DNA of 56,942 bases from CAWDMN01 sp963803155 (GCA_963803155.1 CAWDMN010000076.1:1-56942); one strand, 5' to 3'; numbered from the stretch's first letter, positions 47,068-55,101 are shown. Numbers and translations: made by a program. The notes: a model not told the origin generated them from the letters alone.

Positions 47068-47349
47068 TTATGGTCTCCGATAATCATGTGCGGTTACTGA
47101 AGCGACTTGAAAAAGCAATTTATCAGCAGTTACCCGATAAATAACACGCCACTGAAATCCCAGCCGGGAAGATCGGTACCCACGCCACCTACCCGAAAGC
47201 GCTTCGTCATGGAATCCCCTAATTAGACGAAGCCCTGGTGGACCAGATATTGTGGCGATGTCTTTCCATTTTTCATATCGCTTGAGAATATCTTTGGGGA
47301 TCGTCGTGATCGCTTTGTCCACCCGGCGATGTTCTTCGATGCGCCACAT
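47068..47349 (-). CDS. HigB/RelE-type toxin
   Basis: 93 residues. MWRIEEHRRVDKAITTIPKDILKRYEKWKDIATISGPPGLRLIRGFHDEAL is followed by SGRWRGYRSSRLGFQWRVIYRV, the beta-sheet core of RelE-superfamily mRNA interferases with its basic residues, and a C-terminal SVTAHDYRRP. It would cleave mRNA on the ribosome when freed from the antitoxin, encoded directly downstream. The toxin comes first, as in higBA. There is no ribosome binding site, because the predicted -10 box ends only five bases before the ATG: the transcript would be leaderless. Confidence 0.9.
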   Translation of the reverse strand: MWRIEEHRRVDKAITTIPKDILKRYEKWKDIATISGPPGLRLIRGFHDEALSGRWRGYRSSRLGFQWRVIYRVTADKLLFQVASVTAHDYRRP

Positions 47350-47354
47350 ACTAT

Positions 47355-47384
47355 ATTATGTCTATACCTTATATGGTATGTCAA
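47355..47384 (-). promoter_or_regulatory. HigBA promoter with operator palindrome
   Basis: On the minus strand: -35 TTGACA (47379-47384), 18-bp spacer and -10 CATAAT (47355-47360). The spacer holds the inverted repeat ATACC...GGTAT (47364-47379), a good operator for the antitoxin because it would block RNA polymerase. The toxin ATG at 47349 lies where transcription should begin, giving a leaderless or nearly leaderless message. Confidence 0.65.
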
Positions 47385-47399
47385 TCCGATTTAATTGCG

Positions 47400-47459
47400 G
47401 CATAACGCTGGGCGTCACCGGCGCCGCTTTTCGGCATCCGGTGAACGCCATTGTTGAAG
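47400..47459 (+). other. attC-like recombination site
   Basis: R'' box GCATAAC, then a long stem with small bulges: GGCGT / ACGCC, CACCGG / CCGGTG and GCCG / CGGC around the loop CTTTT. Unpaired bases lie only on particular sides (C22; AT36-37; A44, as last two digits of 474xx), as in attC sites folded from one strand. It ends in the R' box GTTGAAG. The 60-bp length fits short attC sites. Confidence 0.6.
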
Positions 47460-47612
47460 CGCTGTCGTATGATTTGCCCCTTGGGAGCCTCCCCCAAGAG
47501 CAGATTAAATCTGAAATATGAGCGCACGCCGATGGAGTATAGGATAGGCTGGGGGTGATCTCCTGCACACGTTCCGGGTGCGATCCGAGGGTAAAACTGA
47601 AACCAATGAAGA

Positions 47613-47649
47613 CCTGGGGTGCGCGGCATAAAACACCGCGACCCCCAGG
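47613..47649. repeat. Hairpin CCTGGGGTGCGCGG
   Basis: CCTGGGGTGCGCGG pairs with CCGCGACCCCCAGG nine bases later, with one bulge. It lies between the attC-like site and the end of the DUF1080 gene, facing both, and could serve as a transcription end, though no T run follows. Confidence 0.45.
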
Positions 47650-47735
47650 CTAATTTCTCCAACCGCTTCGCGGTAGCCGAAGGCACCCTCTGTCTAAATC
47701 GAGGCAAAATCGCCGATTTTTGCCGCCCAAGCGCG

Positions 47736-48533
47736 CTAGAGTGGCCGGATCCAGATATTACGGAACCGGACCGGGCAGCCATGTCCCATCAGCTTCAATG
47801 GCCCTTCGCTGATGGCCGGATCATATTTAGGCAGAATACGATGCCCGGTGATGCCATATATCTGCTGATTCAAATGAATCAGCACTCCGTTATGAAGTAC
47901 GGTCACAAAGGCGGGTTTGGCAAGCTCTTCACCCTTAAATTCAGGACCGGCAAACAAGATATCGAAACTCTGCCACTCGCCTGGAGGCCGGCAGATATCC
48001 ACGGCAGGCGGGGTTTGTCCGTAAATTGCCCCGGCCACACCGTCGGCATAAATCTTTTCGTTGAATGAATCGAAAATTTGGATTTCGTAGAGCCCGTGCA
48101 GCAATACACCGTTGTTTCCCTGATTATACCAGGGGCCTTTGAAATTCACGGGAGCCATCCACTCCAGATGGAGCTGAAAGCTCCCGAATTTTTGCCGGGT
48201 GCTGATCGTGCTTCCAGAGGTCGCTTCGAGACAGCCGTCCACTACTTTCCAATCCATCTTTTCCCATTTTGAAACATCATGACCATCGAACAAAACAGTC
48301 GCATCCGTTGGCGCCTGGAGCAAACAAGCAAGCGGCGCTCCCGGTTCCACGCGCCGCGGCCCGGGCCGGTCTGCATCATGGACCAAATACTCGCACCAAG
48401 GCAGTTTGGGAGTGTCTTTGTACCCGTAACGCCCGGATCCATCCTTGGCTTTGACCAGATCGGCGGAAAGCGCATACCCTGAAGCCCAAAACACGAGAGA
48501 GCCCGCCAGCAACCAACGAAAAGTTCGCATCAT
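47736..48533 (-). CDS. DUF1080 secreted protein (3-keto-disaccharide hydrolase type)
   Basis: 265 residues from the ATG at 48533; AAAGGA lies eight bases upstream and a signal peptide follows (MMRTFRWLLAGSLVFWASGY, ending ALSA). The open frame upstream to 48737 has no such features. The core is DUF1080: ATVLFDGHDVSKWEKMDWKVVDG, the FQLHLEWMAP strand, GNNGVLLHGLYEIQIFDSF and the closing GPLKLMGHGCPVRFRNIWIRPL, a concanavalin-like beta-sandwich. Members are common in Planctomycetes and Acidobacteria, and some hydrolyse 3-keto-glycosides; that reaction is likely but not provable here. Confidence 0.88.
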   Translation of the reverse strand: MMRTFRWLLAGSLVFWASGYALSADLVKAKDGSGRYGYKDTPKLPWCEYLVHDADRPGPRRVEPGAPLACLLQAPTDATVLFDGHDVSKWEKMDWKVVDGCLEATSGSTISTRQKFGSFQLHLEWMAPVNFKGPWYNQGNNGVLLHGLYEIQIFDSFNEKIYADGVAGAIYGQTPPAVDICRPPGEWQSFDILFAGPEFKGEELAKPAFVTVLHNGVLIHLNQQIYGITGHRILPKYDPAISEGPLKLMGHGCPVRFRNIWIRPL

Positions 48534-48997
48534 GGTTTTGTCGTCCTTTAACGATAAACATAAACCTCGCGCAAGAATCATCACCCGCCGGGTTTTTCGA
48601 TACAATGTCTCAACATAGAGAATGCCTGTCGAGATGTCAATTACCTTCGGTGATCCGGGTGGAAACAAAAGTGAGAAACAAAAAACGGTGCTTAATCTCT
48701 CAATGGAAGCAGCAATCGGGTAGGGCGCTTGGGCCATCTCCGTCGCCGTCTAGAGCCCCGACTCCGCAAAGCATGGCATGTCACCCACAGACGGTGCGGC
48801 AAATCCGTCAGTTGACGGACAAACCGTTCCTTCCTCCTGCTTGCCGTGTCTTTGGCCATATCGTCAATGCCGCGACAATACCTCACTTTGTGATTACTCA
48901 GGACCCATTCGATCCGTTTCCGGGGATTCGAGTTCTCAGATTATTTATACGCTGACTTGCATCCCCGCCAAGAAGGCGTCCTGCCCGAAGATCTTGT

Positions 48998-49166
48998 GTG
49001 GCACGGAAATCCGCCGTCCATGGCGGATTTCCGTGCCACGTTTTCGCGGAGTGGATCGTTCACCCGGAGTAAGAAAAGTGGCATCGTGCCACTTTTCTTA
49101 CTCCGGGCTATTTATCTTGAACCCCTACCGGGGTTAATTTTGGAAGCGCGAACATCCTGTTCGCGC
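48998..49166. repeat. Cluster of four perfect hairpins
   Basis: Four hairpins in 169 bp. H1 48998-49039: 18-bp arms starting GTGGCACGGAAATCCGCC, 6-base loop. H2 49063-49107: 21-bp arms beginning CCCGGAGTAAGAAAAGTGG, 3-base loop. H3 49120-49135: AACCCC / GGGGTT. H4 49146-49166: GCGCGAACA / TGTTCGCGC with a T run soon after, so it resembles a terminator on the plus strand. No mismatch occurs in any arm. They lie in the 863-bp gene-free stretch 48534-49396 between two diverging genes, upstream of the ECF sigma gene. A smaller TCCGTCA / TGACGGA hairpin is near 48806. Confidence 0.85.
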
Positions 49167-49396
49167 AACTTTTTAAATTGTTCTGCCTGGGAGCTGAGTT
49201 GTTACCTCCCTTTTAATTCCACTCAAGGCGCGGAAGCGTCCCCGCAAAAATTCCCGCCTTTTTTTGTCATGAATGCGTCTAATATAATCAGTTCGAACTC
49301 TGTCGGTTCGGACTTTCGGTTGCTATTGCTTATTGACCATAAAGTTTTGGCCAAGCCAAGGCATTGGAACTGAATTCTCCTCCTAAAGGTGTTGAA

Positions 49397-50029
49397 ATGG
49401 AAGAAATGGCTGAATCGGCCTGGGCGGCTCCCGGACAAACGGAAAAAACAGAGGATTTTCGCGAAGCAGCTTGGATATCGGCCAGCCAGAGAGGAGATGT
49501 GGCGGCTTTTAATTGTCTGGTGCTGAAATGGGAAAAGTCCATCTATAACTTGGCGTTCAGAATACTCCAAAGTGCGGACGAAGCTTCCGAGATGACCCAG
49601 GAGGTTTTTTTGAAGGCTTACAAAAATATCCGGGGATTCAAGCGTCAGGCGCGGTTTTCCACTTGGCTGTTTCGGATTGCCACCAATCAATGTATCTCCC
49701 GGTTGCGCCAGCGTCCCTCCGGAGTTCATTTCTCGTTGGATGACAGTAAAACAGAAACGTCGTGGGGGGGATTGCTTCCCCAATCTCCCTCCCAGGAGGA
49801 GGCGTTCCTGGCCTCTGAAACTCGCAGCCAGGTTCATCAGGCATTGCGGGCTCTTCCGGAAGAACAGCGCATGATCGTGGAACTTAAATTTTTCCAAGAG
49901 ATGACTTTTGAAGAGATCGGGGAGACTTTGCAAACCCCCCTGAGCACGATAAAAACCCGGCTTTATACAGCACTGGAATTTCTGAAAAAGAAGATGGGAA
50001 AAACAGGCCTCCAACCTGATGGTTTTTAA
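49397..50029 (+). CDS. ECF-type RNA polymerase sigma factor
   Basis: 210 residues from the ATG at 49397, preceded by AAAGGTG; the frame is open further to a TTG at 49364. Region 2: AFNCLVLKWEKSIYNLAFRILQSADEASEMTQEVFLKAYKNIRGFKRQARFSTWLFRIATNQCISRLRQ, with the -10 recognition helix and the usual FSTWLFRIA end. Region 4: ALRALPEEQRMIVELKFFQEMTFEEIGETLQTPLSTIKTRLYTALEFLKKK, the -35 helix-turn-helix. The linker (about 30 residues, PSQEEAF) is normal. It is the first gene of an operon with a zinc-finger anti-sigma-like protein 81 bp downstream, so it is probably held inactive until an envelope signal comes. Confidence 0.92.
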   Translation: MEEMAESAWAAPGQTEKTEDFREAAWISASQRGDVAAFNCLVLKWEKSIYNLAFRILQSADEASEMTQEVFLKAYKNIRGFKRQARFSTWLFRIATNQCISRLRQRPSGVHFSLDDSKTETSWGGLLPQSPSQEEAFLASETRSQVHQALRALPEEQRMIVELKFFQEMTFEEIGETLQTPLSTIKTRLYTALEFLKKKMGKTGLQPDGF

Positions 50030-50110
50030 CAGCGTTGATAGTTTCGTCCTGCCAATTTGCATGGGGCGAAGACAGGCGAGGAGTTTTACGGAAATTAGGG
50101 AGAATATGCC

Positions 50111-50935
50111 ATGAAACCCAATTGTGAATTATTCCTACAATGGATCCCACAGGCACTCTTGAGCGATCTTGGTCTGGAAGAAAAAAGGTTGCTGGAGAGC
50201 CATCTATCGACTTGTGCGGCCTGCCGGCAGGAGAAAGAACGATATCTGTCGTTCCTTCCTCTCTTGAATAAGGATGTGGATCTGCCCGTGCCAAAACATT
50301 TTTTTATCAATCCGGCAGCCACCGGGGAATCTCCTTGGACTGTTTTTGCCCGGCTCAGTTTCGCCTGGAGAGCTGGATTAGTAGCCGCCGCGGCTTTTTT
50401 GATCACTCTCGGCGGCTTAATGGCGGCAAAAACCCGGATCGAGGTGGGAAAACATGGAATCGCCCTGGCGTTGGGGCAGAGCACTCTCCCGCCTGGCGAG
50501 GCGGCCTATGTTCGGCAGGCTGACCTTCAAAATATGCGCCGAGAGTTGACGAGTTTGCTGCAACAAAAGAATCAAAGCGAACGATTGGAATTCGTCAAGT
50601 TGTTGAAAGAGGAACTGACTAAAACCAACCATTCTTTATCGTCCTCCCAACAGCAATGGGTGTTGGCCTCGTTGAAGCAAGTTGAAAATCGATTGGACGA
50701 GAAAATTCTCAGCGCTGGGACGATCATTCAAACCCAAAACGAACAGGCTTTGGCGAGTCTTTCCAACTCTTTTTCCCGCCAACGGGAGAAGGATATGAAC
50801 CTGATCGAAACGGGAGTTCAGGCTTTGGCCCGGAGGGATTCCCTGAAAAATGAGCAGACGGATGCCATCTTGGACACGCTGATCCAGGTGGCTGAGTTGA
50901 AGATGGTTCCGACTCCATCCACTGGCGGCAAATAG
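50111..50935 (+). CDS. Zinc-finger (zf-HC2) anti-sigma factor, membrane-bound
   Basis: 274 residues. The cytoplasmic N-terminus has the ZAS-type metal motif ESHLSTCAACRQEKE (H-x3-C-x2-C, with Cys5 as a further ligand). One membrane helix follows (FAWRAGLVAAAAFLITLGGLMAA, about 84-105). The outer part is a long coiled-coil rich in Gln/Lys/Leu (NMRRELTSLLQQKNQSERLEFVKLLKEEL and on) that may sense envelope stress. GGGAG is about seven bases before the ATG. Position after the ECF sigma gene makes it the likely cognate anti-sigma factor. Confidence 0.82.
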   Translation: MKPNCELFLQWIPQALLSDLGLEEKRLLESHLSTCAACRQEKERYLSFLPLLNKDVDLPVPKHFFINPAATGESPWTVFARLSFAWRAGLVAAAAFLITLGGLMAAKTRIEVGKHGIALALGQSTLPPGEAAYVRQADLQNMRRELTSLLQQKNQSERLEFVKLLKEELTKTNHSLSSSQQQWVLASLKQVENRLDEKILSAGTIIQTQNEQALASLSNSFSRQREKDMNLIETGVQALARRDSLKNEQTDAILDTLIQVAELKMVPTPSTGGK

Positions 50936-51063
50936 CGGGCGCTTTTTTTACCGACTATTTGGTGTGAGGTTGCGTCTAAACAGATCGAAGCGGCAAGGAA
51001 TCAGACTGGCGCGCAGCTGAATTCGGCCGGAATTTCAGAAAAATAAGATGGGGGGAACTCTCC

Positions 51064-52005
51064 ATGGAAAAAAAATATGTGGCTATCCTGCTTACTCTTT
51101 GGATTGGATTGATTCTGTTTGCGGGAATCAACAAAGCTCAGGGGAATTTATTTGACACGAAAAAAACCCGGGAAGAAGTCGAAATCATGAAAGGAATCCT
51201 CCAATCCACCTTGAAGATTGCTTTTCGTGACGCGCAACCGGAAGGAGAGGAGACACATTTTTGGGGGGGACCAAGCCCCCACATCTCCGGATGTTATTTG
51301 TATGGGCAAGGGGCGGTATTTACTCTTTCCGCTCCCTCTTCTTATTTGGCGGCCATGCCCAAGCTGGCAATGTTGGCGCCCAGGCCTCCCAAACCTCCCA
51401 GACCTCCCAAGCCTCCCATGGCATCGCCTGAGCCGAAAATTCCGGGACGCTCCGCGGACAAGGTTCCACCCGCCCCGGCTGCTCCGCTGGCGCCCGAGGC
51501 TCCTCTTGCTCCTTTAGCGGTTGGTCCTGATGGGGATTCCGACTTGATCGATGTGGATCGAGTAACCAAACAAGCCATGGCTGAGGCTGCCAAGGCCATG
51601 AAACAAGCGGAAAAAACGATGAAGGAGCAGGAATTTTTCCAGAAAGAGTGGAAGGAAAAATACGAAAAAGATCTTCGCACCAGCCTGGCGGCCGCTCAGA
51701 AATCTTTGCAGGAGTGGCGTTCCCAGGTTCAGGTGCAGAAGCAAGACGTGGAAAAACAGGTCGCTATGATGAAACCGGCCTTGATCGAAGCCTTGGCCAA
51801 ACACGGAGATTCTCTGACTGTTGTGAAACCGGAGGAGTACATTTCTTTGGTCATGGCTTCAGAGCGCTGGGGGGGCTTTTTCAATGATGAGGGGGAAGAT
51901 GGGCGGGAAGTGATTTCCGTCAAAAAGTCAGTGATCACGGACTACAAAGCTGGAAGAATCACTCTCGACGAATTCAAGAAGAAGGTGTTGGTCTACGTTC
52001 AGTGA
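51064..52005 (+). CDS. Exported Pro-rich coiled-coil protein of the sigma operon
   Basis: 313 residues; not assigned to a named family. A hydrophobic signal or anchor (VAILLTLWIGLILFAGINKAQG, residues 6-27) leads to a globular part with THFWGGPSPHISGCYLYGQGAVFTL. A Pro-rich block follows (PRPPKPPRPPKPP, then PPAPAAPLAPEAPLAPLA), and an Ala/Lys/Gln coiled coil (about 170-250). The end, WGGFFNDEGEDGREVISVKKSVITDYKAGRITLDEFKKKVLVY, looks like a short closing domain. GGGGGAACTCTCC stands before the ATG. It lies 128 bp after the anti-sigma gene on the same strand and so may be part of the same stress response in the envelope. Confidence 0.7.
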   Translation: MEKKYVAILLTLWIGLILFAGINKAQGNLFDTKKTREEVEIMKGILQSTLKIAFRDAQPEGEETHFWGGPSPHISGCYLYGQGAVFTLSAPSSYLAAMPKLAMLAPRPPKPPRPPKPPMASPEPKIPGRSADKVPPAPAAPLAPEAPLAPLAVGPDGDSDLIDVDRVTKQAMAEAAKAMKQAEKTMKEQEFFQKEWKEKYEKDLRTSLAAAQKSLQEWRSQVQVQKQDVEKQVAMMKPALIEALAKHGDSLTVVKPEEYISLVMASERWGGFFNDEGEDGREVISVKKSVITDYKAGRITLDEFKKKVLVYVQ

Positions 52006-52241
52006 TTAAGTTGAATTGCTTGCGGAGCCAACCATCCAAGATCAAGCTTAAAGGGGGGAAGTCCAGCGGATAGAAGTCGTCAAATCCGTCGGGCTTCCCT
52101 CTTCTCTTTTGTCCATCGCTCTGATACGCCAGCAAAATACCTCGCTCCGCTCCCCGAAGGGACGTACTTTGATCAACTCTGAAACATCATACCATCCATT
52201 GCGCCAAGCAACGGGAGGAAAGGCATCCCCATCCCTCCTTA

Positions 52242-53030
52242 TCACCCGAATACTTTAGCAATTGAAGCCTTTCCTAAAATCCAGACCGCCCACAACACAA
52301 TCAGGCAAATGTAGGCAGTCTTCTTCTTCAAATTTTCTGATGCTGCCGTCAACCCAGTGGCCAGCAAGAAGATCATCCAGAAACTGAGAAGATCGATTGA
52401 ACCGGCGAGAGAGTAAATGAATTTGTTCATCTCCGCGGGATTGAGGAAAAAGCCTACATTGGAAGCAATTGGATTTTGGATGTCGAACCGGTCGAAGTCT
52501 CCGCTGATTAATAAAGGACCGACGGAAAAGATCGTGGTCACGAGAGTGGTGGCGAATGAAATGTGGACAATCACGGAAAGAACTTTTTTGAAGCTGCTGG
52601 TTCCTCCCGTCAATGTGACCACCAACAACAAAATGCCAGCCAAAACCACGGGGAACAGAAGCCCAATAACCGCGGGATTGATGTAAAGGAAGGCGGCCAT
52701 CCCCGGTTTTTCATCCACCATTTTGATGAATTGCTCGATTTGTTGAACTTTTTGGTCCGTGGGATTGGACCCCAGCGTGGAACGCATGAATTTTTCGAAA
52801 CCCATCATGTGAACCAAAGAATAAATGTAAAGGAACATTAATCCCAAATACAAAAGAAACGGCAACAGCCAGCGGGGTTTTCGGCTTATTGCTTCGAAGG
52901 TGGCTTGAGGAGAGAAGATCACGCCGAAAAGATTTTTGAAAGCATTCGGCGGGGGCTTTTCTGGCGTCGTCGGAGAGGGTGGGGGGAAAGACGTGTCGGG
53001 GACCGTCGGATGATTGGTTTCAGTTTCCAT
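52242..53030 (-). CDS. Yip1-family integral membrane protein
   Basis: 262 residues. A Pro-rich cytoplasmic N-terminus (PPPSPTTPEKPPPNAFKNL) comes before GVIFSPQATFEAISRKPRWLLPFLLYLGLMFLYIY, the Yip1 start with its first membrane helix. Four more helices are visible (AVIGLLFPVVLAGILLLVVTL, VLSVIVHISFATTLVTTIFS, SLAGSIDLLSFWMIFLLATGL and KTAYICLIVLWAVWILG). Such bacterial Yip1 proteins are common in Acidobacteria; no function is established. GAGGTG precedes the ATG. The 236 bp between it and the sigma operon, which ends facing it, show no gene. Confidence 0.85.
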   Translation of the reverse strand: METETNHPTVPDTSFPPPSPTTPEKPPPNAFKNLFGVIFSPQATFEAISRKPRWLLPFLLYLGLMFLYIYSLVHMMGFEKFMRSTLGSNPTDQKVQQIEQFIKMVDEKPGMAAFLYINPAVIGLLFPVVLAGILLLVVTLTGGTSSFKKVLSVIVHISFATTLVTTIFSVGPLLISGDFDRFDIQNPIASNVGFFLNPAEMNKFIYSLAGSIDLLSFWMIFLLATGLTAASENLKKKTAYICLIVLWAVWILGKASIAKVFG

Positions 53031-53215
53031 AATTATTTCACCTCAAAACGGAAGTACGTGCTGATTGTCGTTTTGTTCCGGATGAACCAAGAGGAAAATT
53101 TAGCAACTCGGACAAATCCCACTCAGGTTCCGGGCTTGCTCCCTTACAGATAAAAAGCACCTTTAAAAAATCTTAATATTCCAATTTGGCCGAACTGTAA
53201 TCAACACCAGAAAAA

Positions 53216-53302
53216 TTCACCACAAAGAACACGAAGATCTTGGAGATTATTCGAAGGGACAGAGTTGAATTCCTTCTGTGCGCTTCATGTCCTTTATGGT
53301 GA
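53216..53302. repeat. Inverted repeat TTCACCACAAAGAACACGAAG
   Basis: The left end TTCACCACAAAGAACACGAA and the right end (CTTCATGTCCTTTATGGTGA) are inverse with about four mismatches in 20. This CACCACAAAG...GAAG repeat is the usual border of GxxExxY-type genes in environmental genomes; the minus strand still has HHKGHEAHRR-like codons but no gene. It sits in the 535-bp stretch 53031-53565, in which I see nothing else. Confidence 0.5.
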
Positions 53303-53565
53303 TTGTTTCCCCTACGTTGGTTCTGGCATGGCCAGATTACAATGACTATCTCCCTTGTTGATCCGCTTGGGCGGCCAAAATGGTTTGGGTTCCCAATATT
53401 CTGAATGAATCCAAGCAATGAAGAAATCCATCATATGCCATCCAAACCTGCCTTGAAAAGGAAAATTGTGACTCTGTATTCAGCTATAAAAAATGGTAAA
53501 CTTGCCGGGTTTACAGAACCTAGAGTCGTATTCCATTTCCCCATATTCTACTGGAGGAGGAGAAC

Positions 53566-54462
53566 ATGCAGATTGGACGCCGTGAATTTGTGACGATTTC
53601 CGGATTGGCCGGATTAGCTGCCGCTTTGCCTGAGACTGCTCAAGCGATCTCCATTCCTGATCCGCCGCAAAAGGCCGTGCTGAAGCTGTCTTGCCAGGAA
53701 GGGGTCGCGCCAGGCAAAACCCTGGCCGAGAAGCTGGATTTTTTGGAAAAACACGGTATTGAAGGGATTGAGCCGGGGGGCAAAGGTTTGGCCCAAAGAG
53801 TCGAGGAATTTCAGAAAGCCTTGCAGGGGCGCAAGATTAAAGTCAGTGCGATTTGCGCGGGTTTCGGCGGAGTGCTGATCTCGGAGCAGGAGGCCGTCCG
53901 CAAGCAGGCCATCGATTCCATGAAGGAAATCCTGACAGCCGCGGGGGCTCTGGGATCCACCGGATTAATCATGGTTCCTGCCTTCCATAAACAGACCACA
54001 CTGGGACATCAAGAATCGCGGGAACTGCTGGTCAAGTTGTTGCCCGAGCTGGGAGACTTTGCTCTAAAAGCCAATACCCGGATGCTGCTGGAACCGCTGA
54101 ACCGCCGGGAGGCCCATTTCCTGCGCCAGGTTGCGGATGCCGCCGCCATCTGCCGGGATTCCAACAATGCGGGGATCTGCTGCATGGGAGATTTCTGGCA
54201 TATGACTTGGGAGGAAACCAGTGACATGGGAGCTTTTATTTCTGCGGGGAAATATCTCCATCACGTCCACATGGCCAGCCGCAAGACAAGAAACATGCCC
54301 GGCGAAGATGCGGGCGACAATTATATAGACGGTTTCCGCGGATTGAAAGCCATTGGGTATCAAGATTACATCAGCTTCGAGTGCGGATCTAAAAACAAGG
54401 ACAAGACGGTGACCCTCCCCGCCGCGCTCAAATTGATTCGCGAACAGTGGGCGAAAGCTTAA
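53566..54462 (+). CDS. Sugar phosphate isomerase/epimerase (TIM barrel, exported-type N-terminus)
   Basis: 298 residues. The N-terminus (MQIGRREFVTISGLAGLAAA) has a twin-Arg motif and a hydrophobic stretch, so Tat export is likely. The rest is a xylose-isomerase-like TIM barrel of the hydroxypyruvate isomerase branch: KLDFLEKHGIEGIEPGGKGL, KVSAICAGFGG, then metal ligands Glu in LLEPLNRREAHF, Asp in MGDFWHM, His in LHHVHMASRKTR and Glu in ISFECGSKN. GGAGGAGGAG stands just before the ATG. The substrate is a ketose or a keto-acid, not further defined. A modular repeat array follows. Confidence 0.88.
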   Translation: MQIGRREFVTISGLAGLAAALPETAQAISIPDPPQKAVLKLSCQEGVAPGKTLAEKLDFLEKHGIEGIEPGGKGLAQRVEEFQKALQGRKIKVSAICAGFGGVLISEQEAVRKQAIDSMKEILTAAGALGSTGLIMVPAFHKQTTLGHQESRELLVKLLPELGDFALKANTRMLLEPLNRREAHFLRQVADAAAICRDSNNAGICCMGDFWHMTWEETSDMGAFISAGKYLHHVHMASRKTRNMPGEDAGDNYIDGFRGLKAIGYQDYISFECGSKNKDKTVTLPAALKLIREQWAKA

Positions 54463-54555
54463 TGGGACTTTGGGCCAAACCAATCGTTCTCGAAGAAATT
54501 GCCGATTTGAGACTTGCTTCGTAACCGTTCAGGGGGGGGGGACTGAACCCGAAGG

Positions 54556-55030
54556 GGTGGGACGCGCGAGTGTGACGAAATCACCCTTCGCGCGTCGCCT
54601 GGCCAGCCTCGCCTGCCGAGCCAGCGTGCACCGGTGACGGTGGTCACTTGTGCCCATTCCACCTTTGCCCAATTTTAATTTTCTAGGGAGCCGCGCATGC
54701 CAGCGCGGCTGGCACATCAAGACGATGAAAAGGGGATGATGGAGACGGCCTGCCTTCAGGCCGTCAGAGTAAGCTTGGCAAGCACATGCGGGGTGAGGGC
54801 ACCCCGCCTCCATCCATGCTATTTTTTGAGGAGCCACTCATGTCAGCACAGCTGGCTCAACAAGAGGATGAAAATCTCCAGACCTCACAGGTCTTGGAGA
54901 CCTGTGAGGTCTCTGGACCCGGGATTTTCTAGGGAGTCACCCATGCCAGCGCGGCTGGCACAACAAGATGATGAAAATTGGTTCGAGCACGGGCAAAAAC
55001 TCTGGTAAACCATGCTGTTTTTTGCCCGTG
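54556..55030 (+). repeat. Modular repeat array: three cores with four different inserts
   Basis: Order: insert (54556-54663, GGTGGGACGCGCGAG to CCACC); TTTGCCCAATTTTAATTTTC and TAGGGAG; core 5 (54686-54731, MPARLAHQDDEK); insert (54738-54814, GATGGAGACGG to CGCCTCCATC); core 6 (54828-54874, MSAQLAQQEDEN); a 39-bp hairpin (54878-54916, perfect AGACCTCACAGGTCT arms); GGGATTTTCTAGGGAG; core 7 (54932-54977, MPARLAQQDDEN); and an insert with CACGGGCAAAAAC / GTTTTTTGCCCGTG arms (54988-55030). The cores share the hairpin GCCAGC-GCG-GCTGGC. It fills the 639-bp stretch 54463-55101. Confidence 0.8.
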
Positions 55031-55101
55031 GCACCCTTGTGTTATATCAACAACTTACAGCGATTTTCTGAGGAGGGGCACTCTGTTACGCGAGATATTT
55101 C

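Larger units (their letters stand above)
46809..47453. mobile_element. Integron-cassette-like unit carrying a HigBA pair
   Basis: The left boundary is GTTATGC (46808-46814), overlapping the antitoxin stop. The right boundary is an attC-like hairpin at 47400-47459 that begins GCATAAC and ends at the G of GTTGAAG (47453). In an excised circle the two ends would rebuild G+TTATGC, the exact complement of the R'' box GCATAAC; that is the rule for integron gene cassettes. The 645-bp unit contains exactly the toxin, the antitoxin and their promoter. The genes face away from the attC, which is less usual but known for toxin-antitoxin cassettes with their own promoter. No integron integrase is in the window. 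Confidence 0.55.
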
